Notes under the pieces: model-generated
What the model was told of the DNA's origin: nothing
Database searches by the model: none
The model's input: only the letters and a program-made list of their open reading frames with translations
Position numbers and translations under genes: made by a program
Origin: Pelomonas sp036401055
Lineage (GTDB): Bacteria; Pseudomonadota; Gammaproteobacteria; Burkholderiales; Burkholderiaceae_C
Length of the DNA stretch: 64,000 bases
NCBI GenBank assembly: GCA_036401055.1
Contig: DASWWC010000070.1
Span: 23,339-87,338 of the forward strand
Direction: 5' to 3'
Part shown: positions 50,945-60,065 of the stretch, piece after piece
Position numbering within the stretch: the stretch's first letter is position 1
Layout: every line of letters starts with the position of its first letter

Positions 50945-51928
50945 TCACAGTTGCCGCGTGTCGGTGCGCAGGGCGGCGCCCAGCAGGGGAATGCAGGCGG
51001 CCAGCGCCTGGGCCGCGTCGCCGTCGGGGGGCGGCGCATCGGGCGCAAAGGCGGCCAGCGGGTCCAGCGCCACGGTGCGTTGGCCCAGCTCGCGCTGGAT
51101 CAGCGCAGCGACCTCGGGGCCGTGCTGGGCGGTGATCACGTACAGCCGCGCCAGCGGCAGCTCGGGCCAGCTGCGCTCCCAGACGTCGATGGAGCGCTGC
51201 AGCTCGACGACCAGCGGCGACTCCTGGCTGCCGCCCGCATCGAAGCTGCCGCCGGGCTGGTACTCGAAGCCCAGCGGCAGGTCGGCCGCGGCGGCCTCGC
51301 CGGTCTCGCCGCGGGCGCGCGCCAGCAGCTTGGGGTCGCCCTCCAGGCGGCGCGTGTAGAACAGCTCGTCGCCGGAGCCCACCACCAGGATGCAGTGCTG
51401 CGCGTCGATGAAGACGGCCGCACAGGCCCGCGCGGACAGGTCGTCGAGCCGCGCCTGGCGGCACAGCAGGTTGCGCAGCGCCGTCTCCCAGACGTCGACG
51501 ATGGTGATGTGTTCGCTGACGCCCGCGGCCGCGCTGGTCAGCGCCTGGATGGCGCTGTTGCGCGCGGCGACGACGAACAGCTGCCGCTGCGGCCGGTCCA
51601 CGTCGCCGCCCACGTGCATGACGTCCAGCGTCAGCTCGGCCACATCCAGGTCCACCATCTCCTTGATCTGCCAGCGGGCGGCGGACTTCAACTCATCCTG
51701 CGGCACATTGGGCGTGTCGACCTTCAGGATCTGGTACTCGGCCGGGTCCAGCAGCGCGATGGCCTCGCCGGCGGGGACGGGTCTTGCGTCGGGCAGCAGG
51801 CCCCAGCGCAGCAACCGGGCCGGGGCGTCGCCGGGTTCACCGTCGGTCAGCACGAAGGCGTGCTGGTGGCCGGCGCGGCGCAGCACCAGGCGGTGGCCGC
51901 TGCGGCGGGGAGACCAGGGCCAGCGCAT
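50945..51928 (-). CDS. mshI: MSHA biogenesis protein MshI (PilM-like)
   Basis: 327 residues from ATG 51928, overlapping the MshQ-like stop. It lacks a signal or membrane helix. The fold resembles the actin-like PilM/GspL cytoplasmic domain: YQILKVDTPNVPQDELKSAARWQIKEMVDLD is characteristic of MshI, and VFIDAQHCILVVGSGDELFYTRRLEGDP of the nucleotide-binding core. It recruits the PilN-like protein at the inner membrane. Confidence 0.88.
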   Translation of the reverse strand: MRWPWSPRRSGHRLVLRRAGHQHAFVLTDGEPGDAPARLLRWGLLPDARPVPAGEAIALLDPAEYQILKVDTPNVPQDELKSAARWQIKEMVDLDVAELTLDVMHVGGDVDRPQRQLFVVAARNSAIQALTSAAAGVSEHITIVDVWETALRNLLCRQARLDDLSARACAAVFIDAQHCILVVGSGDELFYTRRLEGDPKLLARARGETGEAAAADLPLGFEYQPGGSFDAGGSQESPLVVELQRSIDVWERSWPELPLARLYVITAQHGPEVAALIQRELGQRTVALDPLAAFAPDAPPPDGDAAQALAACIPLLGAALRTDTRQL

Positions 51929-54900
51929 CAGTAGTTCTCCCGCTGGTAGAGCACGCCATCCGCGCCGCGGTAGAGGCCCCAGGTGGCGCGCGCGGCGGGG
52001 TCGGCCAGCGTGCTGCCGCACCAGCCGGCGCGCAGCGCGGTCAGGCCCGCGCCGGCGGTGGCGGCCTTGGCAGGCGTCCAGTTCGTGGCCGTCTTCAGGC
52101 AGGACGCGTCGGCGGGCGGCGTGGCGGTGTCCAGCGCGATGGCGACGTCGTAGGTGGCACGGCTGCTGCCCGGCGAGGCCAGCGCCAGCGTGCCCACGCC
52201 CGCCGCGACCGTGGTGGCGGTGCCGACCATGGCCGCATTTGCCGCCGTCACGTTGCGCAGGTTGCCGAAGCTGAGGTTGGCGGCGCTGATGCGGGTGCAG
52301 GAATCCAAGGCGTTGGTGGTGTAGGCGGTGCCGTTCCAGTACTGGGCCGCGAGCGGCAGGTTGAGCGTGCGGTTGGCGGCGCCCATCGCATTCTGTAGCC
52401 GCAGCCGGCCATGGCGCAGAGGGATTGCACCCCCCACCTTCACGCTGTCGAGGCCGTTGGCGGGGCTATCGGTGTCGAGGTCGGGCGTCAGCATGCCCAC
52501 GCCGTCGGGGTCCACCGGCGCGATGCCGAAGGCGGCGTTGGCGAAGGGGCCGTCCGGCGCTGCCGCGCGCAGGCCGCGTGCGCGCAGCGTGACGTTGGCG
52601 ACGCCCGCCGTCCAGCCGCCGGTGGTGGTGTCCAGCCCCAGCCGGCCGTTGCCGGTCTTGAGCATCGTGCTGCCGTCTATGCCCGCGAGCTTGAAGTTGG
52701 CGGCGTTGGCCAGGGCCAGCCGGGCGAAGGCGCCCGTGTAGTTGGCCGTGGTGCCGCCGGCGGCGTTCTGCGCGGTCAGTGTGAAGCCGAGCCGGAAGTA
52801 CTCGTCCAGGTAGGTGAAGGTGGACGCCACGGCGCAGGAGGCGTCCACGCGGTGCGTGACGCTGCCGTTGCTGAGCGCGAAGCCGGCCGGCGTGAAGCGG
52901 CCCACGCGGGTGTTCTGTTGGCCGGCGGCGTTGAAGACCAGCGCGTCCAGCGCGATGCCCGAGCCGAGGTAGCTGCCGACGACGGCGCTGGTATTGAGCT
53001 GGAAGCTGCCGACCTCGGAATAGCTGAGGGTGGTGGCCGTGGCGGTGCCGGCGCTGAAGCCGCTGACGATGTTGTTGGCCAAGGTGCCGGAGGCGCCGCC
53101 GGACGGCGTCACGGAGCCGGCCGCCAGCGTCAGCGCCACGCTGCTGTTGAAGCCCGCCGTCACACCGCCGGCCGAGACCTGGGCCAGCGTCACGTTGGCG
53201 TCGGGCACGCCGTCATTGTTGGCGTCGGCGCCGCCGGCCCAGCGGTAGGCGGTGACGGTGGCGGCGAAGGGCGCGCCGGCCTTGGCGAAGACGGCGTCGG
53301 TCGCGGCGCTGCCGTTGGGGTTGGCGGTGCCGCCCGCCGTCAGGCCGGTGACGGCCAGCGTGAAGGGGCGCACGGTCAGGTCGCTGCTGCTGCCGCTGAC
53401 CGTCGTGGCGGCATAGGCCAGCGAGTCGTCGTCCAGGTTGAACGCGTACTTGCCGATGTTGGTGGTGGCGAGGTTGAAGGTCGCGACGCCGGCCGTGAAG
53501 TTCAGCGCCAGGTTGTTGCCGGCCGGGCGCGTGGCGGGCACCGTCAGCGCGGGGCTGGCGACGCTGGGCGCCGTCCAGCTGCCGCCGCTGTCGGCACGCC
53601 AGAGCTTGAGGTTGCGGCTGCCGCTGTAGTCGGTGGCGATGCCGCAGTTGCCGGTCGTGGGGTCCTTCTTGTAGAGCCGCACGCGCAGGTCATGGCTGCG
53701 CCCGGCGACGGCGATGAAACCGCCGCCGACGAGGTTGCCGACGTCCTCGTCCCACACGAAGGCGTTGTCGCGGTAGTTGATGGACGCCGAGGTGCTGCTG
53801 GTGCTGCTCACCGCGCTGTCCACGGCCGTCACGGCCAGGTTCTGCGCCAGGCTGTGCGAAAGCCTTAGCTTGACCACACCGCCGTCTCCCGCGGCGAAGG
53901 TGTAGCTGGCCAGGCCGCTGTTCGCGGCACCGGGCACCAGGCTGCCCGAAGGCGCCGGCCCGCTGCCGACGCTCCAGTCACCGTCGCCCGTCGTCGTGCT
54001 GAGGTTGATGGTGCCGGTGTAGTTCGTCAGCCTGTTGCCGCCGCTGTCCCTGGCGGTGATGGTGAGCGTCTGCGGCGTGCAGGTGGACGCGCTGCCCGTG
54101 CCGCCGATCGTGAAACTGGCAATGGCCGGCGCCGGGCAGGCGCGCGAGCGCGCCAGCTGCGCGGTGATGGCGCTGCCGTTCAGCATGCCGCTGTAGACTT
54201 GCAGCTCGTCGATGTGGCCGTTGAAGTGGAAGCTGCTGTTCTGCCCCTCGCTGGAGCTGGCCGACTCGCCGCCCAGGGTGCTGCCGCCGGTACCGGCCAC
54301 CCAGCTGCCGCTGTAGGCCGAGCTGGCGCTGGCCAGCAGCGTGCCGCTGCTGTTGTAGATCTGCGTCTGCACCTGCTTGGCGGCAGTGTCGACAAGCGCG
54401 GCGACGTAGTACCAGGTGTTGGCCGCGATGACGGGGGCGCTGTCCAGGCAGAAGGTGCCGGCGTTGCAATTGGCATTGCTGGCGCCGCTGCTGCCGGTGG
54501 AGCTGACCGCGCCGCTGGCGTTCATGTTGCGGTTGAACAGCCGCAGCGAGGCGCTGCCGGCGTCGCCCAGGCTGAGCGCCCAGCCGTTCTGGTTGTCGTC
54601 GTTGGCGAAGATGCGCTGGTTGGCCTGCGCCGGCACCGGGCTGCGTATCCAGGCCAGCAGCGTGAAGCTGCCGGTCAGCGACGGAAAGCCGCCGGGTAGC
54701 TGGACATAGGCGTGGCTGGCCGTCCCGGCCGGCGTCGTGCGGTTGAAGTGGCCGTAGCCGCAACTGCCGTTGCTGGTGTTGCCGTAGGCCGGCGAACCGC
54801 TGGCCGTGGTGGCGACGGGCGTGCTGCCCGAGGCCGTGGCCGACCGCGCGTGGTGGGCGTTGCCGCTGGCATCCCTGACCTCGGCGGCCGTGCCGTTCCA

Positions 54901-55905
54901 GGCCGTGGTCTCGTCCATGCGGTAGTCGGCCAGCAGGCTGGTCACGCCGCTGCAGGCCGGCGGCATGGCGTAGGTGGAGTTGTTGACGACGCAGCTGTTG
55001 CCGCAGCTGGCGCCGCAGCAGACGCTGTGGATGCTGCTCTGGTAGCCCAGCGTGATGCTGGCGCTGGCGGTGGAGCGCACGCAGGCCTGCGCGACCGCGG
55101 CCTGGGCGAAGCCGATGCTGCCGCTGGAGGTCTGCAGCGCGCCCACCACGGTGGCCGCATAACCCACGGCGACATTGCCCGTGCCGCCGGTCAGCGTGCC
55201 ACCGAGGCGCGACTCCTGGCCCAGCGAGACCGTGCCGGTGGTGCTGAGGTTGCCGTTCACGCGCGACTGGAAGCCCAGCGTGACCGCGCCGGCACCGGCG
55301 GCCACATTGCCGGAGACGGTGGCCTTCTGGATCACGGCGATGCTGCCCGAGCCGGTCACGTTGCCGCTGACCGTGCCGTTCTCGCTGATGGTGATGCTGC
55401 CGCTGCCGCCGGAGACGTTGCCGGTGATGCTGCCGTTCTGGCCGGTCGTGATGCTGCCGCTGCCGCTGGCGGTCAGGTTGCCGGTGACCGAGCTCAGGTA
55501 GCCCAGCGAGAGGTCGCCGCCGGTGGTGGTGACGTTGCCGACGATGCTGACGCTGCCGCTCGCGTCGCTGACCGCCGTGGCCGTGATGTTGGCTTTGATC
55601 CTGGCCTGGTAGCCCAGCGTCAGCGTGCCGTTGACGATCAGCGTCAGGTCGCCGGCCGCGCCGCCCCAGTTGATCTGCGCGTTGTCGGTGCCGAAGTTGC
55701 CGTTGATCGTGACGGTGGCGGGCTTGGGGCTGCTGACCGTGACGGTGTCGTTGTAGCCGAGGTTGATGGCAGCGCAGGTGTAGTCGCTGCCGCTGCGGGT
55801 GCAGCCGGGCGGCATGTTGCCCGGCAGGTCGTAGGCCACCGCCGCCGCAAGCGTTGGCGCGGCCAGGCACAGCAGGGCGAGGAGGTGGCGCAGCCAGGGT
55901 GTCAT
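51928..55905 (-). CDS. mshQ: MshQ-like giant surface protein with beta-solenoid, LamG-like and DUF6701-like regions
   Basis: 1325 residues with a signal peptide (cleaved near TLA-A). Residues about 80-290 hold seven or more glycine-rich units of 18-20 residues with an S/T-x-GN core (SIVGNVTT, VTGNLTA, ITGNVSG, VSGNVTG, VSGNVAA, VNGNLST), which should stack as a beta-solenoid. A cysteine cluster (VCCGASCGNSC, 295-305) follows. Residues about 325-550 read as a LamG/concanavalin-like lectin domain (FPSLTGSFTLLAWIRSP, FNGHIDELQVYSGMLN). The remaining 700 residues match the MshQ C-terminal region (NYRDNAFVWDEDVG, VGRFTPAGFALSNG). It is probably a pilus-tip or surface adhesin. Confidence 0.85.
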   Translation of the reverse strand: MTPWLRHLLALLCLAAPTLAAAVAYDLPGNMPPGCTRSGSDYTCAAINLGYNDTVTVSSPKPATVTINGNFGTDNAQINWGGAAGDLTLIVNGTLTLGYQARIKANITATAVSDASGSVSIVGNVTTTGGDLSLGYLSSVTGNLTASGSGSITTGQNGSITGNVSGGSGSITISENGTVSGNVTGSGSIAVIQKATVSGNVAAGAGAVTLGFQSRVNGNLSTTGTVSLGQESRLGGTLTGGTGNVAVGYAATVVGALQTSSGSIGFAQAAVAQACVRSTASASITLGYQSSIHSVCCGASCGNSCVVNNSTYAMPPACSGVTSLLADYRMDETTAWNGTAAEVRDASGNAHHARSATASGSTPVATTASGSPAYGNTSNGSCGYGHFNRTTPAGTASHAYVQLPGGFPSLTGSFTLLAWIRSPVPAQANQRIFANDDNQNGWALSLGDAGSASLRLFNRNMNASGAVSSTGSSGASNANCNAGTFCLDSAPVIAANTWYYVAALVDTAAKQVQTQIYNSSGTLLASASSAYSGSWVAGTGGSTLGGESASSSEGQNSSFHFNGHIDELQVYSGMLNGSAITAQLARSRACPAPAIASFTIGGTGSASTCTPQTLTITARDSGGNRLTNYTGTINLSTTTGDGDWSVGSGPAPSGSLVPGAANSGLASYTFAAGDGGVVKLRLSHSLAQNLAVTAVDSAVSSTSSTSASINYRDNAFVWDEDVGNLVGGGFIAVAGRSHDLRVRLYKKDPTTGNCGIATDYSGSRNLKLWRADSGGSWTAPSVASPALTVPATRPAGNNLALNFTAGVATFNLATTNIGKYAFNLDDDSLAYAATTVSGSSSDLTVRPFTLAVTGLTAGGTANPNGSAATDAVFAKAGAPFAATVTAYRWAGGADANNDGVPDANVTLAQVSAGGVTAGFNSSVALTLAAGSVTPSGGASGTLANNIVSGFSAGTATATTLSYSEVGSFQLNTSAVVGSYLGSGIALDALVFNAAGQQNTRVGRFTPAGFALSNGSVTHRVDASCAVASTFTYLDEYFRLGFTLTAQNAAGGTTANYTGAFARLALANAANFKLAGIDGSTMLKTGNGRLGLDTTTGGWTAGVANVTLRARGLRAAAPDGPFANAAFGIAPVDPDGVGMLTPDLDTDSPANGLDSVKVGGAIPLRHGRLRLQNAMGAANRTLNLPLAAQYWNGTAYTTNALDSCTRISAANLSFGNLRNVTAANAAMVGTATTVAAGVGTLALASPGSSRATYDVAIALDTATPPADASCLKTATNWTPAKAATAGAGLTALRAGWCGSTLADPAARATWGLYRGADGVLYQRENY

Positions 55906-56489
55906 GGCGGGAGCTTGGCGCTGGAAACCAGGCTGCGTGTCAGCTGCCGCTCGGCATAGGCGGGCTCCGTCGTCGCGGCGTTGGGGCAGGCACCGCTGCT
56001 GGCGATGTTGCAGGCCGTGGCGACCAGCGTGTAGAAAGCGTGCGTCTGGCCATCGTCGGTGACCGTGCCGGTGGCGGGCGTGCGCGTGCAGCCGACCGTG
56101 ACGGTGAAGCCGCCCAGCTGGTCGGGCAGCGCGAAGCTGCGCGACGCGAAGCAGGCCGGCTGCACGCCGCCGCGCAGGATCTGATGGCTGCCCCATTCCA
56201 GCCCGGCGAACGCCGCCTGGTAGGCCTTGGCCGCAGCCAGCTCGCCGGCCGCGCCAAGTTGCTGGCGCTGGCTCAGGGACGCCAGCGCCGTGCCCAGCGC
56301 GGCCAGCACCACGAGGATGAACAGCATGGACATCATCGTGAAGCCGCGGGCCGAGCGCCGGGCCGCTCCCAAGCTGGCCCGGCTGGCGATGTGGCCGCGG
56401 CTTGATGCCGCGGGCATCGCCGTCCCCTCGGGGGACCGGCCAGGCTTGCCGGCGTTCAGCCGGAGCGAGACGGGACGAGGGGCGGGCAT
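55902..56489 (-). CDS. mshP: Prepilin-like MshP with an unusually long leader
   Basis: 195 residues from ATG 56489, overlapping the mshO stop by one base (TGATG). The prepilin peptidase site is SARG/FTMMSMLFILVV at residues 49/50; the mature protein has Ser rather than Glu at position 5, as in tip-type minor pilins (GspK/PilX/MshP). The mature N-terminal helix is hydrophobic and the C-terminal domain has four cysteines. The 49-residue leader is partly encoded by the dispersed repeat at 56352-56435. A restart at Met25 (56417) would shorten it to about 25 residues. Confidence 0.82.
   Translation of the reverse strand: MPAPRPVSLRLNAGKPGRSPEGTAMPAASSRGHIASRASLGAARRSARGFTMMSMLFILVVLAALGTALASLSQRQQLGAAGELAAAKAYQAAFAGLEWGSHQILRGGVQPACFASRSFALPDQLGGFTVTVGCTRTPATGTVTDDGQTHAFYTLVATACNIASSGACPNAATTEPAYAERQLTRSLVSSAKLPP
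56352..56435. repeat. Dispersed repeat, copy C, inside the mshP leader-coding region
   Basis: Positions 56352-56382 match the reverse complement of 9072-9102 at 29 of 31 bases. Beyond it lie an imperfect hairpin with GGCGATG/CATCGCC ends and CCGCGG arms, and then GTCCCC/GGGGAC around TCG at 56421-56435, like the first hairpin of copies A and B. Here the element is read in frame as residues about 18-46 of MshP. Confidence 0.7.
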
Positions 56490-57286
56490 CACGGCAGGTT
56501 GTCGATGTGAACCGTTTGGTACAGCGACACGGTCTCGTTGTTGACGCCCAGCTGCAGCCGCAGCGTGACCAGCGCGTAGCGCGAGGCGATGGCCAGCGTG
56601 TCGTAGCTGAAGGCGCAGGCCTTCACGTGCCGGGCCAGCACGGCGGCGCTGCCGCCGCTGGGCGGGTCCTGCTGCACGGCGTTGAAGCCGTAGCCGCTGT
56701 GGCGGGTCAGCGTCTCGGCGCCGCTGTCGCAGCGGTAGGTGACGGGGGGCTCGATGGCGTAGACGCGGTAGGGCGGCGCCTGCAGCGCATTGGGCAGCGC
56801 GGCGCCGGAGAGGGTGACGCTGCCGACGTTGCCGGCCGCGTTGGAGGAGACGCGCACATTGGCCTGCGTGTAGGCGTCGGCGTCGGGCACGCCGTTGCCC
56901 AGGTTGTACCAGGCCAGGCGCTGGTTGCCGCTGCTCAGGCGCAGCGCGGGGCCGACGATGTCGAAGCCGGCGTCCGCGGTGCCGAACAGCAGCGGGTTGC
57001 CCGCGTCCACGGCGTAGCGCGCCGCGCCGCTGACGGGGATCAGCTCCAGGCTGTTGCCGCTGATGCGGGCGCTGTTGGGCAGCGCCGCGGTCAGGTCGCG
57101 CGCGATGCGGCGCAAGGCCGTGTCGGCCTCGTCGGTGAGCTGGGCTCGCGCGCTGCTGGAGAAGTAGGCGGTGGTGGCCGGTGCGATGAACAGGGCCACG
57201 ATGCCCACGACGACGCTGGTGATCATGATCACCAGCACCGCCTCGATGAGCGTGAAGCCGGCTTCAGTAAGGCGCCGTCGGTGCAT
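56489..57286 (-). CDS. mshO: Minor pseudopilin MshO
   Basis: 265 residues. The short leader MHRRRLTEAG is followed by FTLIEAVLVIMITSVVVG, with Glu5 of the mature protein kept and the cleavage at Gly10/Phe11. The long mature domain (TALRRIARDLTAALPNSARI, RYAVDAGNPLLFG, VTYRCDS) matches MshO/GspJ-like minor pilins that cap the fibre. It overlaps the end of mshD by 23 bases and the start of mshP by one base. Confidence 0.9.
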   Translation of the reverse strand: MHRRRLTEAGFTLIEAVLVIMITSVVVGIVALFIAPATTAYFSSSARAQLTDEADTALRRIARDLTAALPNSARISGNSLELIPVSGAARYAVDAGNPLLFGTADAGFDIVGPALRLSSGNQRLAWYNLGNGVPDADAYTQANVRVSSNAAGNVGSVTLSGAALPNALQAPPYRVYAIEPPVTYRCDSGAETLTRHSGYGFNAVQQDPPSGGSAAVLARHVKACAFSYDTLAIASRYALVTLRLQLGVNNETVSLYQTVHIDNLP

Positions 57287-57815
57287 AGCGGGTGCGCCAG
57301 CCCTGCAGCGCCAGGCTGCTGGCGTCGGGGCCGGTGACGGTGACGGTGATCTGCAGCGCGTCGCCGCTGCCGGCGCTCAGCGAGTCCAGCGCCGCGGCGG
57401 CCACGGCCACGCTGGCCGAGTAGCCGGACAGGCCGGTGACGGCCGTGTTGCCGAGGTCGCGGATGCCGGTCATGGAGAAGCCGGCGTAGTCGTTGACGTT
57501 GTCGAAATAGGTGGGGCCGTAGCGCGTCTCGCCGCTCTCGGGGCCGATGGCTTCGTTGACGCCACCGCAGACGCCAGTCTCCACATTCAGGGCGTCCGGG
57601 TCGCAGGTCGTGAAGGGCATCAGCTGGACTTCGCGCAGCAGCGATTCGGCGATGGCCAGCTGCTGGCGGCGGATCATGGGATCGGCGCTGGCCAGCGTGG
57701 CGGTGGTGAACACGCGCAGCATCGCCGCCAGCGCGATGCCGACCACGACGACGAACAGCAGCAGCTCGATCAGCGTGAGGCCCTGGGCCCGGCGGGGGAG
57801 GTGCATGCGCTTCAT
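57264..57815 (-). CDS. mshD: Minor pseudopilin MshD
   Basis: 183 residues from ATG 57815. The leader MKRMHLPRRAQG ends in the prepilin site, followed by LTLIELLLFVVVVGIALA with mature Glu5. The domain contains IAESLLREVQLMPFTTCDPD and YDNFNDY-like text (TYFDNVNDYAGFSM) typical of MshD and GspI-type subunits. It lies 29 bases after mshC and overlaps mshO. Confidence 0.9.
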   Translation of the reverse strand: MKRMHLPRRAQGLTLIELLLFVVVVGIALAAMLRVFTTATLASADPMIRRQQLAIAESLLREVQLMPFTTCDPDALNVETGVCGGVNEAIGPESGETRYGPTYFDNVNDYAGFSMTGIRDLGNTAVTGLSGYSASVAVAAAALDSLSAGSGDALQITVTVTGPDASSLALQGWRTRYAPTAPY

Positions 57816-57844
57816 GCTAGCCCAGGGGTGCTTGCCGCAAGGTG

Positions 57845-58303
57845 TCAAGGAAGCGGGTAGATCAGGCCCGTGTCGGTCTCGACGCGGTAGGCCTGGCTGT
57901 AGCTGCCCGAAGCCACCGTGACGGTCAGGCTGGCGGCCGTGCTGGTGGCCACGGCGCCGCCGTTGCCGCTGTTGAAGGTGACGCTGCGGCTGCCGCCCTC
58001 GGCGATGCAGGGCGACTCGGTGGCGGGGCAGGGCAGGCTGCCGAGGTTGGCGCCGCCGTTGCCGCCATAGGCCCAGCTGACGCCGGTGCCGGTGAAGGTG
58101 GCCACGATGGGCCTGCGCTGCTGCAGCGCCAGGCGCAGCATGGCCTGGTGGCGCGCCAGCAGGTCGTCGCCAAACGAACGTAGCCGCCACAGCGTCGTGT
58201 CGACCACCTTGGGGATGGCAAACACCGCCAGGGCGGCTGTGATCACGATGACGAGGATGAGCTCGATCAGCGTGAAGCCACGCGTCGGGCGTGGCCCGGT
58301 CAT
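57845..58303 (-). CDS. mshC: Minor pseudopilin MshC
   Basis: 152 residues. The leader MTGPRPTRG is cleaved before FTLIELILVIVITAALAV, with mature Glu5. The short globular domain (HQAMLRLALQQRRPIVATF) is typical of MshC and GspH-like subunits, with a single disulfide candidate (PCPATESPC). It starts one base into the mshA stop codon (TAATG), so translation is coupled to the major pilin. Confidence 0.9.
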   Translation of the reverse strand: MTGPRPTRGFTLIELILVIVITAALAVFAIPKVVDTTLWRLRSFGDDLLARHQAMLRLALQQRRPIVATFTGTGVSWAYGGNGGANLGSLPCPATESPCIAEGGSRSVTFNSGNGGAVATSTAASLTVTVASGSYSQAYRVETDTGLIYPLP

Positions 58304-58689
58304 TACGGAATGCTGGTCGCCGTGAAGTTGGCGGTCTTTCCGTTGCCAGTGACGGTGCAGTCGGTCTTGGTCGTGTCGTTGCCGTTGATGGGGCCGTCGG
58401 TGATGGCGTAGGCCGGATCGCCGCCAGTCGGTAGGCCGCCCTGCAGAGCGTTGGCGATGTCGTTGCAGTTGTCGACAGCGATGCCCTTGGCCGGGTTGGC
58501 CTTGCGGCTGGCGTAGTTGATGGCGGACGCGGAACTCAGCGCACCGGCCACGCCGTTGATGGCAGCCTGCTTGGCGTCGTCATCCACGTTGACGAACTTG
58601 GGCAGGGCCACGGCGGCCAGCACGCCCAGGATGACGATGACCATCACCAGCTCGATGAGCGTGAAGCCGGCTTGCTGAGACTTGTTCAT
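58303..58689 (-). CDS. mshA: Major MSHA-type pilin MshA
   Basis: 128 residues from ATG 58689 with an AAGGA site. The leader MNKSQQAG is cleaved before FTLIELVMVIVILGVLAAVALPKFVNV, giving a class IVa-like mature pilin with Glu5 and phenylalanine at position 1. The globular part has SASAINYASRKAN and two cysteines (DNCND and KTDCTV) that would close a C-terminal D-region loop. It is the fibre subunit. The preceding 146-base gap (58690-58835) probably holds its promoter; no gene is seen there. Confidence 0.92.
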   Translation of the reverse strand: MNKSQQAGFTLIELVMVIVILGVLAAVALPKFVNVDDDAKQAAINGVAGALSSASAINYASRKANPAKGIAVDNCNDIANALQGGLPTGGDPAYAITDGPINGNDTTKTDCTVTGNGKTANFTATSIP

Positions 58690-58835
58690 GTTGCAGTCCT
58701 TGGCGCGCGTGAGCGCCTTTGAGCGGAAGTGCAACAACTATCGGCCAGGCCTGGGCTCACGGGAAGTGAATTGCGCACGCCACGCAACACCCGCCCCTTC
58801 GACGGGCTGCAAAGCGTTGCAGGCTTCACAAGCTC

Positions 58836-60065
58836 TCAGCGGCCCATGGCGGCCTGGCCCAGGTTCCACAGTGGCAGGAACACGCCCAGCGCCAGCACCA
58901 GCACCAGCGTGCCGATGACGGCCAGCAGCAGGGGCTCGATGGCGGCGGACAGGCCCTTGATGGCGTAGTCGGTCTCGCGCTCGTACATCTGCGCGATCTC
59001 GGTCATCAGCGTGTCCAGCTCGCCGGTCTCCTCGCCCACCGCGATCATCTGCAGCACGATGGGCGTGAACACGCCGGTGGCCGTGGCGCAGCGCGAGATG
59101 CTTTCGCCGCGCTCCACGCCGTCGCGCATCTGCTCGATGCGGGCGCCGATGTAGGCGTTGTCCACGGTCTGCGCGACGACGGTCATCGCCTGGCTGATGG
59201 GCACGCCCGAGCTGCTGGCCAGCGCGAAGCTGCGCGCGAAGCGGGCGAGGGTGGCCTTCAGCACGATGTCGCCGGCAATGGGCAGGCGCAGCTTGAAGCG
59301 GTCCCAGCTGTAGCGCCCGCCGGGCGTGGCCACCCAGTGGCGCCAGGCCATCACGGCGCCGATGCCGCCGGCCAGCACCAGCGGCCACCATTTCACCGTC
59401 CAGCCCGAGAAGCCCAGCAGGATGCGCGTCATCAGCGGCAGCTCGGTCTTGAAGTGCGCGAACACGTCGGCGAACTTGGGCAGCACGAACAGGTTGATGA
59501 CGACCAGCGCGATGCCCATCGCGATGATGACCATGAACGGGTAGCGCAGCGCCTGCTTGATGCGGGCGCGGATGTCCAGCTCGAACTCCAGGTGCTCGGA
59601 CAGGCGCTGGAACACCTCGGTCAGCTTGCCGGTCAGCTCGCCCACGCGCGTCATCGCGACGTAGAACGCGCTGAACACCTTGGGATGGCGGCCGAAGGCC
59701 GTGGCCAGCTCGCGGCCCTGGTCCAGGCTGGCGCGCACGTCCTGCAGCAGGCTGACGACGCCAGGATGGCTGGTGGAGGCCTCCAGCCCGGCCAGCGCGC
59801 GCAGGATGGGCACGCCGGCCTTTTGCAAGGTGTAGAACTGGCGCGTCAGCACCAACGCGTCTTCCTGGGTGATGGGGCGGGCCAGCAGCGCCTGCAGCCA
59901 GCCGTCGCCGCCGGTGACGCTGACCGCCTCGGCCGTGGGCTCGATGCTGACCGGCACCACGCCACCGGCCATCAGCTGGGCCGCGACCGCGTCGCTGCTG
60001 GCGGCATCGACGATGCCCTCGACCAGCTCGCCGCGGCCGTTGCGGCCCTTGAACGCGTAGTTCAT
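58836..60065 (-). CDS. mshG: MSHA inner-membrane platform protein MshG
   Basis: 409 residues from ATG 60065, overlapping the mshE stop. It has two GspF domains (about 75-200 and 275-400): FYTLQKAGVPILRALAGLEAS with MTRVGELTGKLTEVFQRL, and FALASSSGVPISQAM with MIAVGEETGELDTLMTEIA. Three membrane helices (about 170-192, 225-247 and 375-398) place it in the inner membrane. It couples the MshE motor to pilin assembly. Confidence 0.93.
   Translation of the reverse strand: MNYAFKGRNGRGELVEGIVDAASSDAVAAQLMAGGVVPVSIEPTAEAVSVTGGDGWLQALLARPITQEDALVLTRQFYTLQKAGVPILRALAGLEASTSHPGVVSLLQDVRASLDQGRELATAFGRHPKVFSAFYVAMTRVGELTGKLTEVFQRLSEHLEFELDIRARIKQALRYPFMVIIAMGIALVVINLFVLPKFADVFAHFKTELPLMTRILLGFSGWTVKWWPLVLAGGIGAVMAWRHWVATPGGRYSWDRFKLRLPIAGDIVLKATLARFARSFALASSSGVPISQAMTVVAQTVDNAYIGARIEQMRDGVERGESISRCATATGVFTPIVLQMIAVGEETGELDTLMTEIAQMYERETDYAIKGLSAAIEPLLLAVIGTLVLVLALGVFLPLWNLGQAAMGR

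Noticed and set aside
58690..58835. Possible sigma-54 promoter upstream of mshA
   Set aside because: A GG and a GC element are present on the minus strand (CTGGCC and TTGC), but they are 12 rather than 10 bases apart, so they do not fit the -24/-12 rule.
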